From Mucilaginibacter sp. UBA5151 (GTDB taxonomy: Bacteria > Bacteroidota > Bacteroidia > Sphingobacteriales > Sphingobacteriaceae): DNA of 64,000 nt. Position numbers and translations under genes: made by a program. This document shows positions 51,391-61,151 of this stretch, piece after piece. The stretch lies in NCBI GenBank assembly GCA_002413785.1, contig DHXR01000020.1, forward strand, positions 48,335 to 112,334. Reading direction: 5' to 3'. How positions within the stretch are numbered: position 1 is the first letter of the stretch; every line of letters starts with the position of its first letter. The notes beneath the pieces are model-generated. The model saw only the letters and a list, made by a program, of their open reading frames with translations, was not told the DNA's origin and did no database searches.

Positions 51391-53556
51391 ATGAAAACAT
51401 CACCCTCTACCATAGATCGCCGCAATTTTATCCGCCTCACCGGCATCACCGGCGCGGGCCTTATGCTGGGCCTGTCCATCAACGTGAAAGGCGAAACAAA
51501 CGTTGAACATTCAGCCAATATCGCCGAAGGTTTCGAGTTCAGCCCTTTTGTGATCATCGAAAAATCAGGACAGATCACAATTTTTAATACAAGGCCCGAA
51601 ATTGGCCAGGGCGTTTTTCAATCTATCCCGGCTTTAATTGCCGAGGAGTTGGAAGTATCCTTAGACCAGGTCACCATTAAACAAACCGGCGGCGAAAAAA
51701 AATTCGGCGGCGGGCAATCTGCCGGCGGCAGTGCATCGGTTCGCAGCAGTTACAATAATTTAAGGCAGGTAGGCGCAGCCGCAAAGGCCATGCTGATTAC
51801 CGCTGCCAGTACGCAATGGGCCGTTCCTTTTGGGGAATGTTATGCAGAGAGTGCCAAAGTGATCCATAAGCCAAGCGGCAAAACTTTGGGCTATGGCGAC
51901 CTGGCCGAGGCAGCCGCCAAACTGGAAGTGCCAAAAACGCCACAATTAAAAGATCCCAAAGACTTTAAAATATTAGGCAAACCTTCCCCACGGCCCGATG
52001 TGCCTTTAAAATCGAATGGCAAGGCCATGTTTGGAATTGATGTAAAAGTACCCGGTATGGTGTACGCCTCCATAGAACGCTGCCCGGTTTTTGGCGGCAC
52101 CCTGGCAAGTTTTGACGACTCGGCAACCAAAAAGGTAAAAGGCGTGATCTCTGTAGAAACCTGCGACCGGACCATTGGTGCACAGAAATCAACAGGGGTA
52201 GCCGTAATTGCCGATAACTATTGGGCCGCCCTGCAGGGCCGCAAAGCTCTCGTGGTAAAATGGGACTACCAGGGGAATGATACTTTCAACACAAAGGATT
52301 TTGAACAAACCCTGCGCGATGCCGCCAAAGAAGACGGCGCGGTGCAGTATGCTCAGGGCGATTTTGATAAAGCTTACGCCGATGCCCCGGTAAAACTGGA
52401 GGCATTTTATGAAACGCCCGTGGTATCGCATTCTGCTATCGAGCCGATGAATTGCGTGGCCAGCTGGCACGATGGTGATCAGTTGGAGATCTGGGCATCT
52501 ACCCAGGTACCGGGGAATATTATGAACAGTTTCCCGAAAACTTACGGCATCCCGCCCGAAAATTTAAAAGTGAACGTGATGTTTAGCGGCGGCGGTTTTG
52601 GCCGCAGGTTATATCCCGATTATATCCACGAAACGGTGCTGCTGACAAAAAAGATTGGCAAACCGGTAAAATGCATCTGGACAAGGGAAGACGATACCAA
52701 ACTGGGGCCCTTCCGCCCGATGACCTTTTCGGCCATGAAGGGCGCTTTATCCGCCGATGGCAAAGCCATTGCCTTTCAGCATAAAGTGATCTCGCCGACC
52801 CTAGACGGCAAGAAAGATTTCGACAAAACCAAGGCGGACGGCACCATGACCGAAGGCATCAGCGAGCAGAAATACGAAATTGAAAACATGAAGAACCTGT
52901 TTGTACACCAGTACATGCCGGTTCCCCTTGCGGCCTGGCGCGCGGTAACCAGCACCACCCTGGCCTTTGCCCACGAATGTTTTATTGACGAAATGGCGGT
53001 GAAAGCAAAAGCCGACCCCATGGCCTTCCGCCTGCAAATGCTGAGCAAAGATTCGGACACCAAAAATGTGATGCAAAAGCTCAAAGAGGTTTCGGGCTGG
53101 GATAAACCGCTGCCTGCAGGATGGGGCCGGGGCGTGGCCCAATACGAGTTTTTTGCCGGGCTTGCCGGGTATGTGGTTGAGGTATCGAAAAAAGGGACCG
53201 GCATAAAAATTGAAAAAGTTTTTGCCGTAATTGACCTCGGTACCGTAGTTAATCCCGATACCGTTGAGGCCCAGGTACAGGGCGCCGCGGTAATGGCGCT
53301 CGGCGCAGCCACCAAGGGCGGCATTATCTTTGAGAAAGGACAAACAGTGCAAAGCAATTATCACAATAACCAATTGGTACGCATAAACGAGATGCCAAAG
53401 GTGCAGGTGCATATCCTGGCCAACGGGGGTCCTAACATAAAAGGCGTGGGCGAGCCCGGTCTGCCTTCGTTTGCCCCTGCTTTGTGCAATGCCATATACG
53501 CCGCCACCGGCAAGCGCATCAGGCGGCTGCCTTTTGATATCAACAAAATTGCTTAA
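51391..53556 (+). CDS. Molybdopterin-binding subunit of a xanthine dehydrogenase-family hydroxylase (IorB-like)
   Basis: The protein has 721 aa. The N-terminus has a twin-arginine signal (DRRNFIRLTG), so the folded enzyme is exported to the periplasm. Molybdopterin-binding blocks are GGGQSAGGSASVRSSYN near 110, PMNCVASWHDGDQLEIWAST near 355, MFSGGGFGRRLYPDY near 395 and ADAPVKLEAFYE. The catalytic Glu lies in GVGEPGLPSFAPALCNA near the C-terminus. It hydroxylates an N-heterocycle or aldehyde with water as oxygen source. The cytochrome gene 22 bp downstream is the probable electron acceptor. Confidence 0.93.
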   Translation: MKTSPSTIDRRNFIRLTGITGAGLMLGLSINVKGETNVEHSANIAEGFEFSPFVIIEKSGQITIFNTRPEIGQGVFQSIPALIAEELEVSLDQVTIKQTGGEKKFGGGQSAGGSASVRSSYNNLRQVGAAAKAMLITAASTQWAVPFGECYAESAKVIHKPSGKTLGYGDLAEAAAKLEVPKTPQLKDPKDFKILGKPSPRPDVPLKSNGKAMFGIDVKVPGMVYASIERCPVFGGTLASFDDSATKKVKGVISVETCDRTIGAQKSTGVAVIADNYWAALQGRKALVVKWDYQGNDTFNTKDFEQTLRDAAKEDGAVQYAQGDFDKAYADAPVKLEAFYETPVVSHSAIEPMNCVASWHDGDQLEIWASTQVPGNIMNSFPKTYGIPPENLKVNVMFSGGGFGRRLYPDYIHETVLLTKKIGKPVKCIWTREDDTKLGPFRPMTFSAMKGALSADGKAIAFQHKVISPTLDGKKDFDKTKADGTMTEGISEQKYEIENMKNLFVHQYMPVPLAAWRAVTSTTLAFAHECFIDEMAVKAKADPMAFRLQMLSKDSDTKNVMQKLKEVSGWDKPLPAGWGRGVAQYEFFAGLAGYVVEVSKKGTGIKIEKVFAVIDLGTVVNPDTVEAQVQGAAVMALGAATKGGIIFEKGQTVQSNYHNNQLVRINEMPKVQVHILANGGPNIKGVGEPGLPSFAPALCNAIYAATGKRIRRLPFDINKIA

Positions 53557-53578
53557 CCTGTTTTTTTAATAATTACGG

Positions 53579-53989
53579 ATGCTGAAAGCAATAGGTTTTA
53601 GTTTAACGATGCTGACTTTGGTTATTACCATAAGCTCCTTTAAACAGGGCTATAACCTGCCCGAAAGTATAGCCCGCGGCAAGGACCTGTACGTTACCTG
53701 GTGCCAGAACTGCCATAGCGCCGACGGCAACGGGCAGCCCGGCGCAATGCCCCCTTTAGCTAATGCCGACTACCTGAAAAATTCGGCTAAAAAACTGATC
53801 AATGTAATTTTGCAGGGCCAGAGCGGCGAAGTAACTGTAAACGGTACAACCTATAACAACCCCATGCCCGCCCAAAACTACCTCACGGACGGGCAGATTG
53901 CCGATATACTCAACTACACTAAAAACACCTGGGGCAACAAAAGCACCATTGCCATAAAACCCGGCCAGGTGAAACAGGCGAGAGGATGA
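53579..53989 (+). CDS. c-type cytochrome, electron acceptor of the hydroxylase
   Basis: The protein has 136 aa, with an N-terminal signal (LKAIGFSLTMLTLVITISS). The heme motif is CQNCH (in WCQNCHSADGNGQPGAMPPL), and the axial Met is likely in NPMPAQNYLTDGQIADIL. It follows the molybdenum subunit gene closely, so the three genes form an export-coupled redox chain: substrate, Mo centre, 2Fe-2S clusters, cytochrome c, then presumably the respiratory chain. Confidence 0.92.
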   Translation: MLKAIGFSLTMLTLVITISSFKQGYNLPESIARGKDLYVTWCQNCHSADGNGQPGAMPPLANADYLKNSAKKLINVILQGQSGEVTVNGTTYNNPMPAQNYLTDGQIADILNYTKNTWGNKSTIAIKPGQVKQARG

Positions 53990-54214
53990 GATTGGGACGT
54001 CCTTATGTTGGAAAATTGTAAATAATATATGAATTTGAGGGTGATGATATTATAGCAAACAGCATTCGCCACATAAAGCGGGAACCATATAGCTCATAAC
54101 CTGCTCAACATCAGTCTTACTATCCGTAACAATTTTACACAGATTTAATAAAACCCAAAAATCCTGCAAAATCCTAAAATCGTGTCTAAATTCGCAGCCG
54201 TAAACATTGATAAA

Positions 54215-57200
54215 ATGAAATTCATCTATTCAGTTTTCCTGTTCATATTTCTTGCAACAAATTTACACGCCCAGAAATGGAATGTAGAAACCCCTCCCGG
54301 AACACAAAAAAAAATATCCATCACCACCGATGAAGGCACCTGGATGAACCTGGATGTGAGCCCCGATGGTAAAACTATCATTTTTGACCTGCTGGGCGAC
54401 ATTTACAGTATCCCTGTCACAGGCGGAAAAGCCGCATTGCTTGCTGGTGGAAAGGCCTGGGAGATACAGCCCCGGTTTAGTCCGGATGGTAAAACAATTT
54501 CCTATACCAGCGATAAGGATGGCGGGGATAATATCTGGATAATGAACAGCGACGGCAGCGATAAATATCCAATCACCAAAGAAAACTTCCGGCTGCTGAA
54601 TAATGCCTCATGGACACCGGATGGGCAGTTCCTGGTGGCGCGTAAGCATTTTACGGGCACAAGGTCGTTGGGTGCGGGGGAAATGTGGCTTTATCATAGA
54701 ACAGGCGGCGAAGGCATTCAGTTAACCAAACGTAAAAACGACCAGCAGGATGCCGGAGAGCCTATTGTTTCCCCTGATGGCAAATACATTTACTGGAGCG
54801 AAGATGTTACACCCGGCCCCAACTTTCAATACAATAAAGACCCCAATAAGGGCATCTATGCCATTCAAAGACTGAACCGGCAGACAGGCGAAACTGAGAC
54901 CGTGACAGGCGGACCGGGCGGTGCCTGCAGGCCTCAAATATCGCCCGACGGCAAGCTCCTTGCCTTTGTAAAACGCATACGGTTAAAATCAGTATTATAC
55001 CTCCATGATCTGAAAACCGGGGAAGAATGGCCGGTGTATGACGACCTCTCGCACGACCAGCAGGAAACATGGGCTATCTTTGGCGTTTATCCAAATTTCG
55101 GATGGACGCCTGATAGTAAAAACATCATTTTTTATGCCAGGGGTAAAATATGGAACCTTGACGTAAATACACTGAATGCCGTTCAGATCCCTTTTGAAGT
55201 TACATCGCAGCAAAACATTACTGAAGCGCTTCATTTTCAGCAAAAAGTTTACCAGGACGAATTCACAGTAAAAATGATAAGGCAACTCACCACATCGCCG
55301 GATGGCAGTATGGTGGCCTTTAATGCGGCAGGGCATATTTATTTAAAAATGTTGCCCAATGGAAAACCAGCGCGCATAACGGCAACAAATGATTTTGAAT
55401 ACGAACCCGCCTTCAGCCCCGACGGCAAATCATTGGTTTATGTTGACTGGAGCGATGAACTAAAGGCCTCTGTGAATAAAATCGACCTGCTTAGCTGCCT
55501 GGTAACAAGGCTTACCCCCGAAAAAGGTTTTTATTACTCCCCAAAATTTTCGAATAAGGGAGATAAGGTAGTTTACACAAAAGGTGAAGGAAACGAAACA
55601 TCGGGATTTGCTTTTGGCAAAAACCCAGGCATTTATACTGTTCCTGTTACTGGCGGCACACCTAAAATGATAATCAATAACGGCGTTTATCCCCGGTTCT
55701 CAACTGACGATTCAAAAATATATTATCAAAGCAGCGAAGGCGATAAAAAAGCCTTTAAAATGATGGATACCACCGGGGCCAATCAGCGGACACTATACAC
55801 CTCAAAATATGCGACCCAGTTTAACCCAAGTCCTGACGGTAAATGGATGGCTTTTACTGAATTATACAACTGTTATATCACCCCGATGGTAAATACCGGC
55901 AGCCCGCAGGACCTGTCGGCGGCAAATAAAGCACTCCCATTAAGCAAATTAACCCGCGACGCCGGCACTTACCTGCACTGGAGCAAAGACAGCCATAAAA
56001 TGATGTGGAATTTAGGGCCCAGATATTTTGTGAGAGATATACGTAATGCCTTGCCTTTTACCGATGACGGCGCCGATAAAACCCCGCTGCCTGATACTGC
56101 GGGTACCGATATTGGCTTAACATTAAAAACCGATGCGCCCGACGGTAAGATAGCTTTCAAAAATGTGCGGATAATTACAATGAAGGGCAACGAGGTAATT
56201 GAAAACGGAACAGTGGTAATTGAGCAAAATAAGATAGCCGCTATTGGCAAAGCAAACGATATACAAATACCTGCCGATGCTAAGGTTTATGATCTCAGCG
56301 GAAAAACCATTATGCCCGGCATAGTGGATGTTCATGCACACCTGCATCCCAGCCCGGATGGGATCTCACCGCAGCAGGACTGGAACTATTATGCAAACCT
56401 GGCCTTCGGGGTAACTACCGCCCATGACCCCTCAAGCAATACCGAAATGGTCTTCAGCCAGGCGGAAATGTTAAAGGCCGGCAATATGGTTGGCCCGAGG
56501 GTGTATTCAACCGGGACTATTTTATACGGCGCTGACGGTGATTTTAAGGCGGTAATCAACAGCCTTAATGACGCCCGCTCCAATTTACGCAGGTTAAAGG
56601 CTGTGGGAGCGTTTTCGGTAAAAAGCTATAACCAGCCCCGCCGCGAACAACGTCAGCAGATTATTGAGGCCGCGCGTGAATTGCAAATGGAAGTTGTGCC
56701 AGAAGGCGGTTCAACTTTTTTCACCAATATGAATATGATACTCGACGGCCATACCGGCATTGAGCACAATATACCGGTTTGGCCGGTTTATAAAGACGTA
56801 AAAACTTTGTGGAATGACAGCAAATCGGGTTATACCCCTACCCTGATCGTTTGCTATGGCACACAGTTTGGCGAAAACTTCTGGTATGACCGCACGGAGG
56901 TTTGGAAGAATGAACGCCTGCTTAATTTTACCCCGCAAACCACCATTGATGCCAGGTCGAGGCGGAGGGCCACATCTGAATATGGCGACTACGGGCATAT
57001 TGAGGTTTCGAAATATGTAAAACAAATAGCCGATGGGGGCACAAAGGTAAACTTAGGCTCGCACGGGCAAATACAGGGCCTTGGAGCGCATTGGGAACTT
57101 TGGATGCTTACACAGGGTGGCATGACGCCCATGCAGGCCCTGCGCTGCGCTACAATGAACGGGGCTTCCTATTTAGGAATGGATAAAGAAATAGGCTCAC

Positions 57201-57448
57201 TGGAAACCGGGAAACTGGCTGATCTGATAGTTTTGGATGAAAACCCGCTTGACGACATCCACAACAGCGACAAAATAAAATACGTGATGGTAAACGGCCG
57301 CCTGTACGATGCCGAATCAATGAATGAAATTGGCAATCGCGAAAAACCAAAAATGCGTTTCTGGTGGCAGCAAACCCGCGGTGAAATGACCAGCCAACCT
57401 AATGGCAACACCGAAATGTATTTGTTTAATGCACAGGACGGGGATTGA
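54215..57448 (+). CDS. Exported amidohydrolase with N-terminal TolB/WD40-like beta-propeller (PD40)
   Basis: The protein has 1077 aa from the ATG at 54215, which begins a clear signal peptide (MKFIYSVFLFIFLATNLHAQ); an upstream GTG adds non-conserved residues. The N-terminal 650 residues are PD40/TolB-like propeller repeats (WMNLDVSPDGKTIIFDLLGD, FSPDGKTISYTSDKDGGDNI, FSPDGKSLVYVDWSDE). The C-terminal 400 residues are an amidohydrolase barrel: VDVHAHLHP (metal-binding HxH), GHTGIEHNIPVWPVY and TGKLADLIVLDENPLDD. Where the barrel normally has a metal-binding Asp (SDG), it reads GSHGQIQGLGAHWELW. The role is likely periplasmic hydrolysis of a peptide or other amide. Confidence 0.87.
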   Translation: MKFIYSVFLFIFLATNLHAQKWNVETPPGTQKKISITTDEGTWMNLDVSPDGKTIIFDLLGDIYSIPVTGGKAALLAGGKAWEIQPRFSPDGKTISYTSDKDGGDNIWIMNSDGSDKYPITKENFRLLNNASWTPDGQFLVARKHFTGTRSLGAGEMWLYHRTGGEGIQLTKRKNDQQDAGEPIVSPDGKYIYWSEDVTPGPNFQYNKDPNKGIYAIQRLNRQTGETETVTGGPGGACRPQISPDGKLLAFVKRIRLKSVLYLHDLKTGEEWPVYDDLSHDQQETWAIFGVYPNFGWTPDSKNIIFYARGKIWNLDVNTLNAVQIPFEVTSQQNITEALHFQQKVYQDEFTVKMIRQLTTSPDGSMVAFNAAGHIYLKMLPNGKPARITATNDFEYEPAFSPDGKSLVYVDWSDELKASVNKIDLLSCLVTRLTPEKGFYYSPKFSNKGDKVVYTKGEGNETSGFAFGKNPGIYTVPVTGGTPKMIINNGVYPRFSTDDSKIYYQSSEGDKKAFKMMDTTGANQRTLYTSKYATQFNPSPDGKWMAFTELYNCYITPMVNTGSPQDLSAANKALPLSKLTRDAGTYLHWSKDSHKMMWNLGPRYFVRDIRNALPFTDDGADKTPLPDTAGTDIGLTLKTDAPDGKIAFKNVRIITMKGNEVIENGTVVIEQNKIAAIGKANDIQIPADAKVYDLSGKTIMPGIVDVHAHLHPSPDGISPQQDWNYYANLAFGVTTAHDPSSNTEMVFSQAEMLKAGNMVGPRVYSTGTILYGADGDFKAVINSLNDARSNLRRLKAVGAFSVKSYNQPRREQRQQIIEAARELQMEVVPEGGSTFFTNMNMILDGHTGIEHNIPVWPVYKDVKTLWNDSKSGYTPTLIVCYGTQFGENFWYDRTEVWKNERLLNFTPQTTIDARSRRRATSEYGDYGHIEVSKYVKQIADGGTKVNLGSHGQIQGLGAHWELWMLTQGGMTPMQALRCATMNGASYLGMDKEIGSLETGKLADLIVLDENPLDDIHNSDKIKYVMVNGRLYDAESMNEIGNREKPKMRFWWQQTRGEMTSQPNGNTEMYLFNAQDGD

Positions 57449-57462
57449 TTTCAGATTTACGA

Positions 57463-57642
57463 TTCAATGTCATTAAGTTAAGGAAGCCCTCGTGAATTAG
57501 CCCCCTCTAAATCTCCCCCGGTTGGGGAGACTTTAACTGCGCTCGTGTTGATTTTTTTAAGTCCTCCCTACCGGGGAGGATTTAGGTGGGGCTAAAAAGC
57601 ATTGTCAGAGCGTGTAAATTCTCTTAACTTAATGACATTGAA
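57463..57642. mobile_element. 180-bp MITE-like element with 20-bp terminal inverted repeats
   Basis: Terminal repeats TTCAATGTCATTAAGTTAAG (57463-57482) and its exact reverse complement (57623-57642). An inner pair, TTAGCCCCCTCTAAATC and GATTTAGGTGGGGCTAA, adds a second stem. It has no coding capacity. A target-site duplication was not seen. Parts of the inner arm recur near 42734 and 15000. Confidence 0.78.
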
Positions 57643-57825
57643 CGCGGATTCCCAGGCCGTATCAGCGGGGTTCCGGCCATTAAAACTACCCGCCGGAAAC
57701 AAGTGTACAACTAACACTTTGCCGGGTGCAATTTCACCTGTTTTAAACACTGTTTTTTGCTGTCCTTTCAACAAAAAAATTTGGCCGAAAAGCAAAAACG
57801 CGCAGAAAAATAATTTTTTTACCAT
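57592..57825 (-). pseudogene. Exported protein gene disrupted by the MITE-like element
   Basis: The frame encodes 77 aa. The first 22 form a good signal peptide (MVKKLFFCAFLLFGQIFLLKG), and residues 23-60 (KTVFKTGEIAPGKVLVVHLF and FNGRNPADTAWESA) look like real protein. From about residue 61 (FNVIKLREFTRSDNAF) the sequence is encoded by the inserted element. The original C-terminus is lost. I do not recognise the family. Confidence 0.55.
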
Positions 57826-57850
57826 TATAAATTGTCAACAAGACGGTTAT

Positions 57851-57874
57851 ATTTCCGGGAACGTTCCCGGAAAT
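57851..57874. promoter_or_regulatory. 24-bp perfect palindrome, candidate LacI-type operator
   Basis: The arm ATTTCCGGGAAC is followed by its exact reverse complement; the centre is AACGTT, with CpG as in LacI-family operators. It lies 26 bp before the disrupted gene (minus) and about 300 bp before susC (plus). Confidence 0.6.
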
Positions 57875-58058
57875 CGGTTATCTAATAGTAAAATCACCGT
57901 TTGTGTAATTTATACACCATCCCTGAAAAAATACAGTGTTTTTGGCGAAATTTAAGCTGAAATCTAAAATTTTCTTAAAATAAAACATATTCATATTTCA
58001 TTGCTTTATAGTTAAATTTAACCCTCAAAATACCGGTAAAATTATCTTTTAAATAATA

Positions 58059-58089
58059 TTTGCATTTATTAAACCTTAGTGTACATTGG
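58059..58089 (+). promoter_or_regulatory. Predicted susC promoter
   Basis: TTTG at 58059-58062 and TACATTGG at 58082-58089 with a 19-bp spacer; the -7 has one mismatch to TAnnTTTG. The susC ATG follows 81 bp later. The remainder of the 57449-58170 gap is AT-rich with no other feature. Confidence 0.5.
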
Positions 58090-58170
58090 TCACATGCTGT
58101 TGAGGCAAAAATAACAAACCAATTGTAACCGGCGCAAAATGCCGTTTTTTTAATTATAAAATTAAAGTAT

Positions 58171-61140
58171 ATGAGAAAAAATTACTCAAAAAAGTATGTA
58201 CTCCTCTTTGCGTTCGTAATGATGTCATTTATGGCATTTGCGCAAACAGGTGGTATTACCGGAAAGGTTGTTGATGAAAAAAATCAGCCCCTTCCAGGTT
58301 CGTCGGTAAGCATTGATGGTACTACCATTGGTGCAAGCGCTGATGTAAATGGTAGTTATACCATTTCACATTTAAAGCCAGGGACCTATTCGGTTACTGC
58401 AAAATTTTTAGGTTATGTTGCATTGAAAAAAAGCGTAACAGTAGGTGCTTCCACTATTAATGTTGATTTTTCATTGCAGCCAGAAAACACAAGCCTTAAC
58501 GAGGTTGTAGTTATTGGTTATGGAACTGTAAAGAAAAAGGACCTGACAGGTTCTGTTGTATCGGTTACTTCGAAAGATTTTAACCAGGGGCCAATTACTA
58601 CGCCCGAAGCATTGATCACCGGTAAAGTTGCAGGTGTTGAGATCACTTCAAACGGTGGTGCACCAGGTTCTGGAAGTACGATCCGTATCCGTGGTGGCTC
58701 ATCATTAAATGCAAGTAACGATCCCCTTATTGTTATTGACGGTACCCCGGTGAGCAACACTGGTATCGCCGGGATTGATAACCCGCTTGCTACAATTAAT
58801 CCAAATGACATCGAATCCTTCAGCGTTTTAAAGGATGCATCCGCTACAGCAATTTATGGTTCACGCGCATCTAACGGCGTGATCATTATTACTACTAAAA
58901 AAGGAAAAGACGATAAAACGTTATCTGTTAATTTCAGTTCATTAAACTCTTTGTCGAAAATCACTAACGAGGTTAATGTTTTAAGCGCAGCTCAATTCCG
59001 CGCCGCTGTACTTAGCCCTCAATCTGGTACAACTACTGCTCAGCAGGCTGAATTAGGCACTGCCAGCACCAACTGGCAGAACGAAATTTACCGCCAGGCT
59101 TTTTCAACTGATAATAACATCAGTTTTACAGGAGGCGTAAAAGGGCTTCCATATCGTTTATCTATTGGTTATTTAGACCAGGACGGTATCCTTAAAACTG
59201 ATAACCTGAAAAGGACATCATTGAATTTAAACATCAATAATAGTTTTCTGAATAACAGTTTAAAGGTTGACTTCAATATTAAAGGCACTTATACCGACAG
59301 GCATTTTGCAAACCAGGGCGCTATTGGCGCAGCTGTGATATTCGACCCAACGCAACCGGTTTACTCTGGCAATCAGCAATATGGTGGTTATTTTGAATAT
59401 CTGAACGGCGGAACCCCGAACACGCTGGCGCCCCGGAACCCATTGGGTTTATTGGAGGAGCAAAACAACACTGGTACTGTCAAACGCGCATTAGGAAACT
59501 TAAGCCTTACTTATGTATTCCCATTCCTGAAAGAATTAACAGCCAATGCAACCTTTGGCGGCGACATATCTGACGGACAAGGCAGTAACCTGATCCCTGC
59601 TTCCGCGGCATCAAGTTTTGTTCAAAAAGGTTCATTTTCGCAATATTTTCAGGAAAACTATACCTATAACACTGACTACTATTTAAAATATGCCAAAGAC
59701 TTTAAGGAAATTAAAAGCCATTTAGATTTCCAGGCGGGCTATTCGTATCAATACTTTAAATTCTACACCAGGGACGAACAAGGCTACGCAGCCGACATGG
59801 TCACACCAATCGGTTCAGCATCAGTTAATTTCCCCGGGCAGTATTATATCGAATCCCCTTTCGCCCGTTTTAATTACAGCTTTATGGACAAATATTTGTT
59901 GACTGCCACTATCCGCGACGACCGATCTTCGCGCTTTGGCCCAAACAACCGCAATGGTTATTTTCCTGCCATAGGATTAGCCTGGAGAATTAATCAAGAA
60001 GATTTCCTGAAGGGCGTTGAAGCTATTTCCGATTTGAAATTAAGGGTAGGGTATGGAGTTACCGGACAACAAGACAATTTGGTAGGCGGTTATTTCCCTT
60101 ATCTTGCAGTTTATACACCAAGCAATACCGGCGCAGGCTACCAGTTTGGCGGTGTTTATACCAATACGCTACGTGCCGATGCCTACAATGCAAATTTGAA
60201 GTGGGAGCAAACAGCTACATCAAATATTGCCTTGGATTATGGCTTCCTGAATGGAAAAATCAATGGTTCGATTGAATATTATTATAAGAAGACCAAAGAC
60301 CTTTTGGTTGACACGCCGGTTCCGGATGGCACTAACTTAACCAACCACGTTATAGCTAATATTGGTACCTTAAATACAAAAGGGATCGACTTTAATATTA
60401 ATGTTAACGCCATCACTTCAAAAGATATTAACTGGACAATCGGTTATAACCTATCTTACGACAAAGTAACTGTAACTAACGTATCGTTAACAGGCGACCC
60501 TAACCAGATCATTGCTACCGGCGGTATCCCTGGCGGTGTAGGTAATACTATTCAATTATATAAGGCGGGTTATACCCCGAATGCATTCTATGTATATCAG
60601 CAGGTATATGGCGCCAACGGGGGCCCGTTGGAAGGGGTATATGTTGACAGAAACGGAAGCGGCACTGTAACAACCAGTGATAAGTATCTGTACCAACAAC
60701 CAAACCCATCCGTGTTTATGGGTCTTAACTCAACTTTCAGCTATAAAAAATGGTATTTAGGTTTCAGTATGCGGGCTAACTTAGGTAACTATGTTTATAA
60801 TGCCGAAGCTGCCAGCAATGGCGCCTACCGGGGCCTTAAATTCCAGGGCTACCTTGGTAACTTACCGAACAGTGTGTTAAAAACAAATTTCAACGATTAT
60901 CAGTTATACTCAGATTACTATGTTGAAAATGGTTCATTCCTTAGGATGGACAATGCCAACCTGGGTTATAATTTCGGAAAAATAGCCGGTGTGGCAACTT
61001 TAAGGGTTACGGCCAACGTATCTAATGTATTTATTGTAACAAAATATACCGGTCTTGATCCTGAAGTACAGTACGGTATAGATAATAATTTATACCCCCG
61101 TCCGCGTGTTTATTCATTAGGTGTTAACATGACCTTTTAA
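58171..61140 (+). CDS. SusC/RagA-family TonB-linked outer membrane protein
   Basis: The protein has 989 aa. Signal peptide (about 1-25), carboxypeptidase-regulatory-like domain (GKVVDEKNQPLPGSSVSIDG, 30-110), TonB box-like EVVVIGYG (about 113-120), plug domain (VSVTSKDFNQGPITTPEALI, GGSSLNASNDPLIVIDGTPV) and a 22-strand barrel ending SLGVNMTF. It imports glycan fragments across the outer membrane, with SusD as lid. Placed first in susC-susD-susE. The neighbours suggest starch or malto-oligosaccharides. Confidence 0.95.
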   Translation: MRKNYSKKYVLLFAFVMMSFMAFAQTGGITGKVVDEKNQPLPGSSVSIDGTTIGASADVNGSYTISHLKPGTYSVTAKFLGYVALKKSVTVGASTINVDFSLQPENTSLNEVVVIGYGTVKKKDLTGSVVSVTSKDFNQGPITTPEALITGKVAGVEITSNGGAPGSGSTIRIRGGSSLNASNDPLIVIDGTPVSNTGIAGIDNPLATINPNDIESFSVLKDASATAIYGSRASNGVIIITTKKGKDDKTLSVNFSSLNSLSKITNEVNVLSAAQFRAAVLSPQSGTTTAQQAELGTASTNWQNEIYRQAFSTDNNISFTGGVKGLPYRLSIGYLDQDGILKTDNLKRTSLNLNINNSFLNNSLKVDFNIKGTYTDRHFANQGAIGAAVIFDPTQPVYSGNQQYGGYFEYLNGGTPNTLAPRNPLGLLEEQNNTGTVKRALGNLSLTYVFPFLKELTANATFGGDISDGQGSNLIPASAASSFVQKGSFSQYFQENYTYNTDYYLKYAKDFKEIKSHLDFQAGYSYQYFKFYTRDEQGYAADMVTPIGSASVNFPGQYYIESPFARFNYSFMDKYLLTATIRDDRSSRFGPNNRNGYFPAIGLAWRINQEDFLKGVEAISDLKLRVGYGVTGQQDNLVGGYFPYLAVYTPSNTGAGYQFGGVYTNTLRADAYNANLKWEQTATSNIALDYGFLNGKINGSIEYYYKKTKDLLVDTPVPDGTNLTNHVIANIGTLNTKGIDFNINVNAITSKDINWTIGYNLSYDKVTVTNVSLTGDPNQIIATGGIPGGVGNTIQLYKAGYTPNAFYVYQQVYGANGGPLEGVYVDRNGSGTVTTSDKYLYQQPNPSVFMGLNSTFSYKKWYLGFSMRANLGNYVYNAEAASNGAYRGLKFQGYLGNLPNSVLKTNFNDYQLYSDYYVENGSFLRMDNANLGYNFGKIAGVATLRVTANVSNVFIVTKYTGLDPEVQYGIDNNLYPRPRVYSLGVNMTF

Positions 61141-61151
61141 GATATAGTAAA

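Noticed and set aside
52776..53412. Long minus-strand frames (193 and 203 aa) inside the molybdenum subunit gene
   Set aside because: GC-rich antisense shadows of a gene with clear family motifs on the plus strand.
57602..57955. 117-aa plus-strand frame
   Set aside because: It begins inside the MITE-like element and crosses the 24-bp palindrome; no signal peptide or domain, and it is antisense to the disrupted gene.
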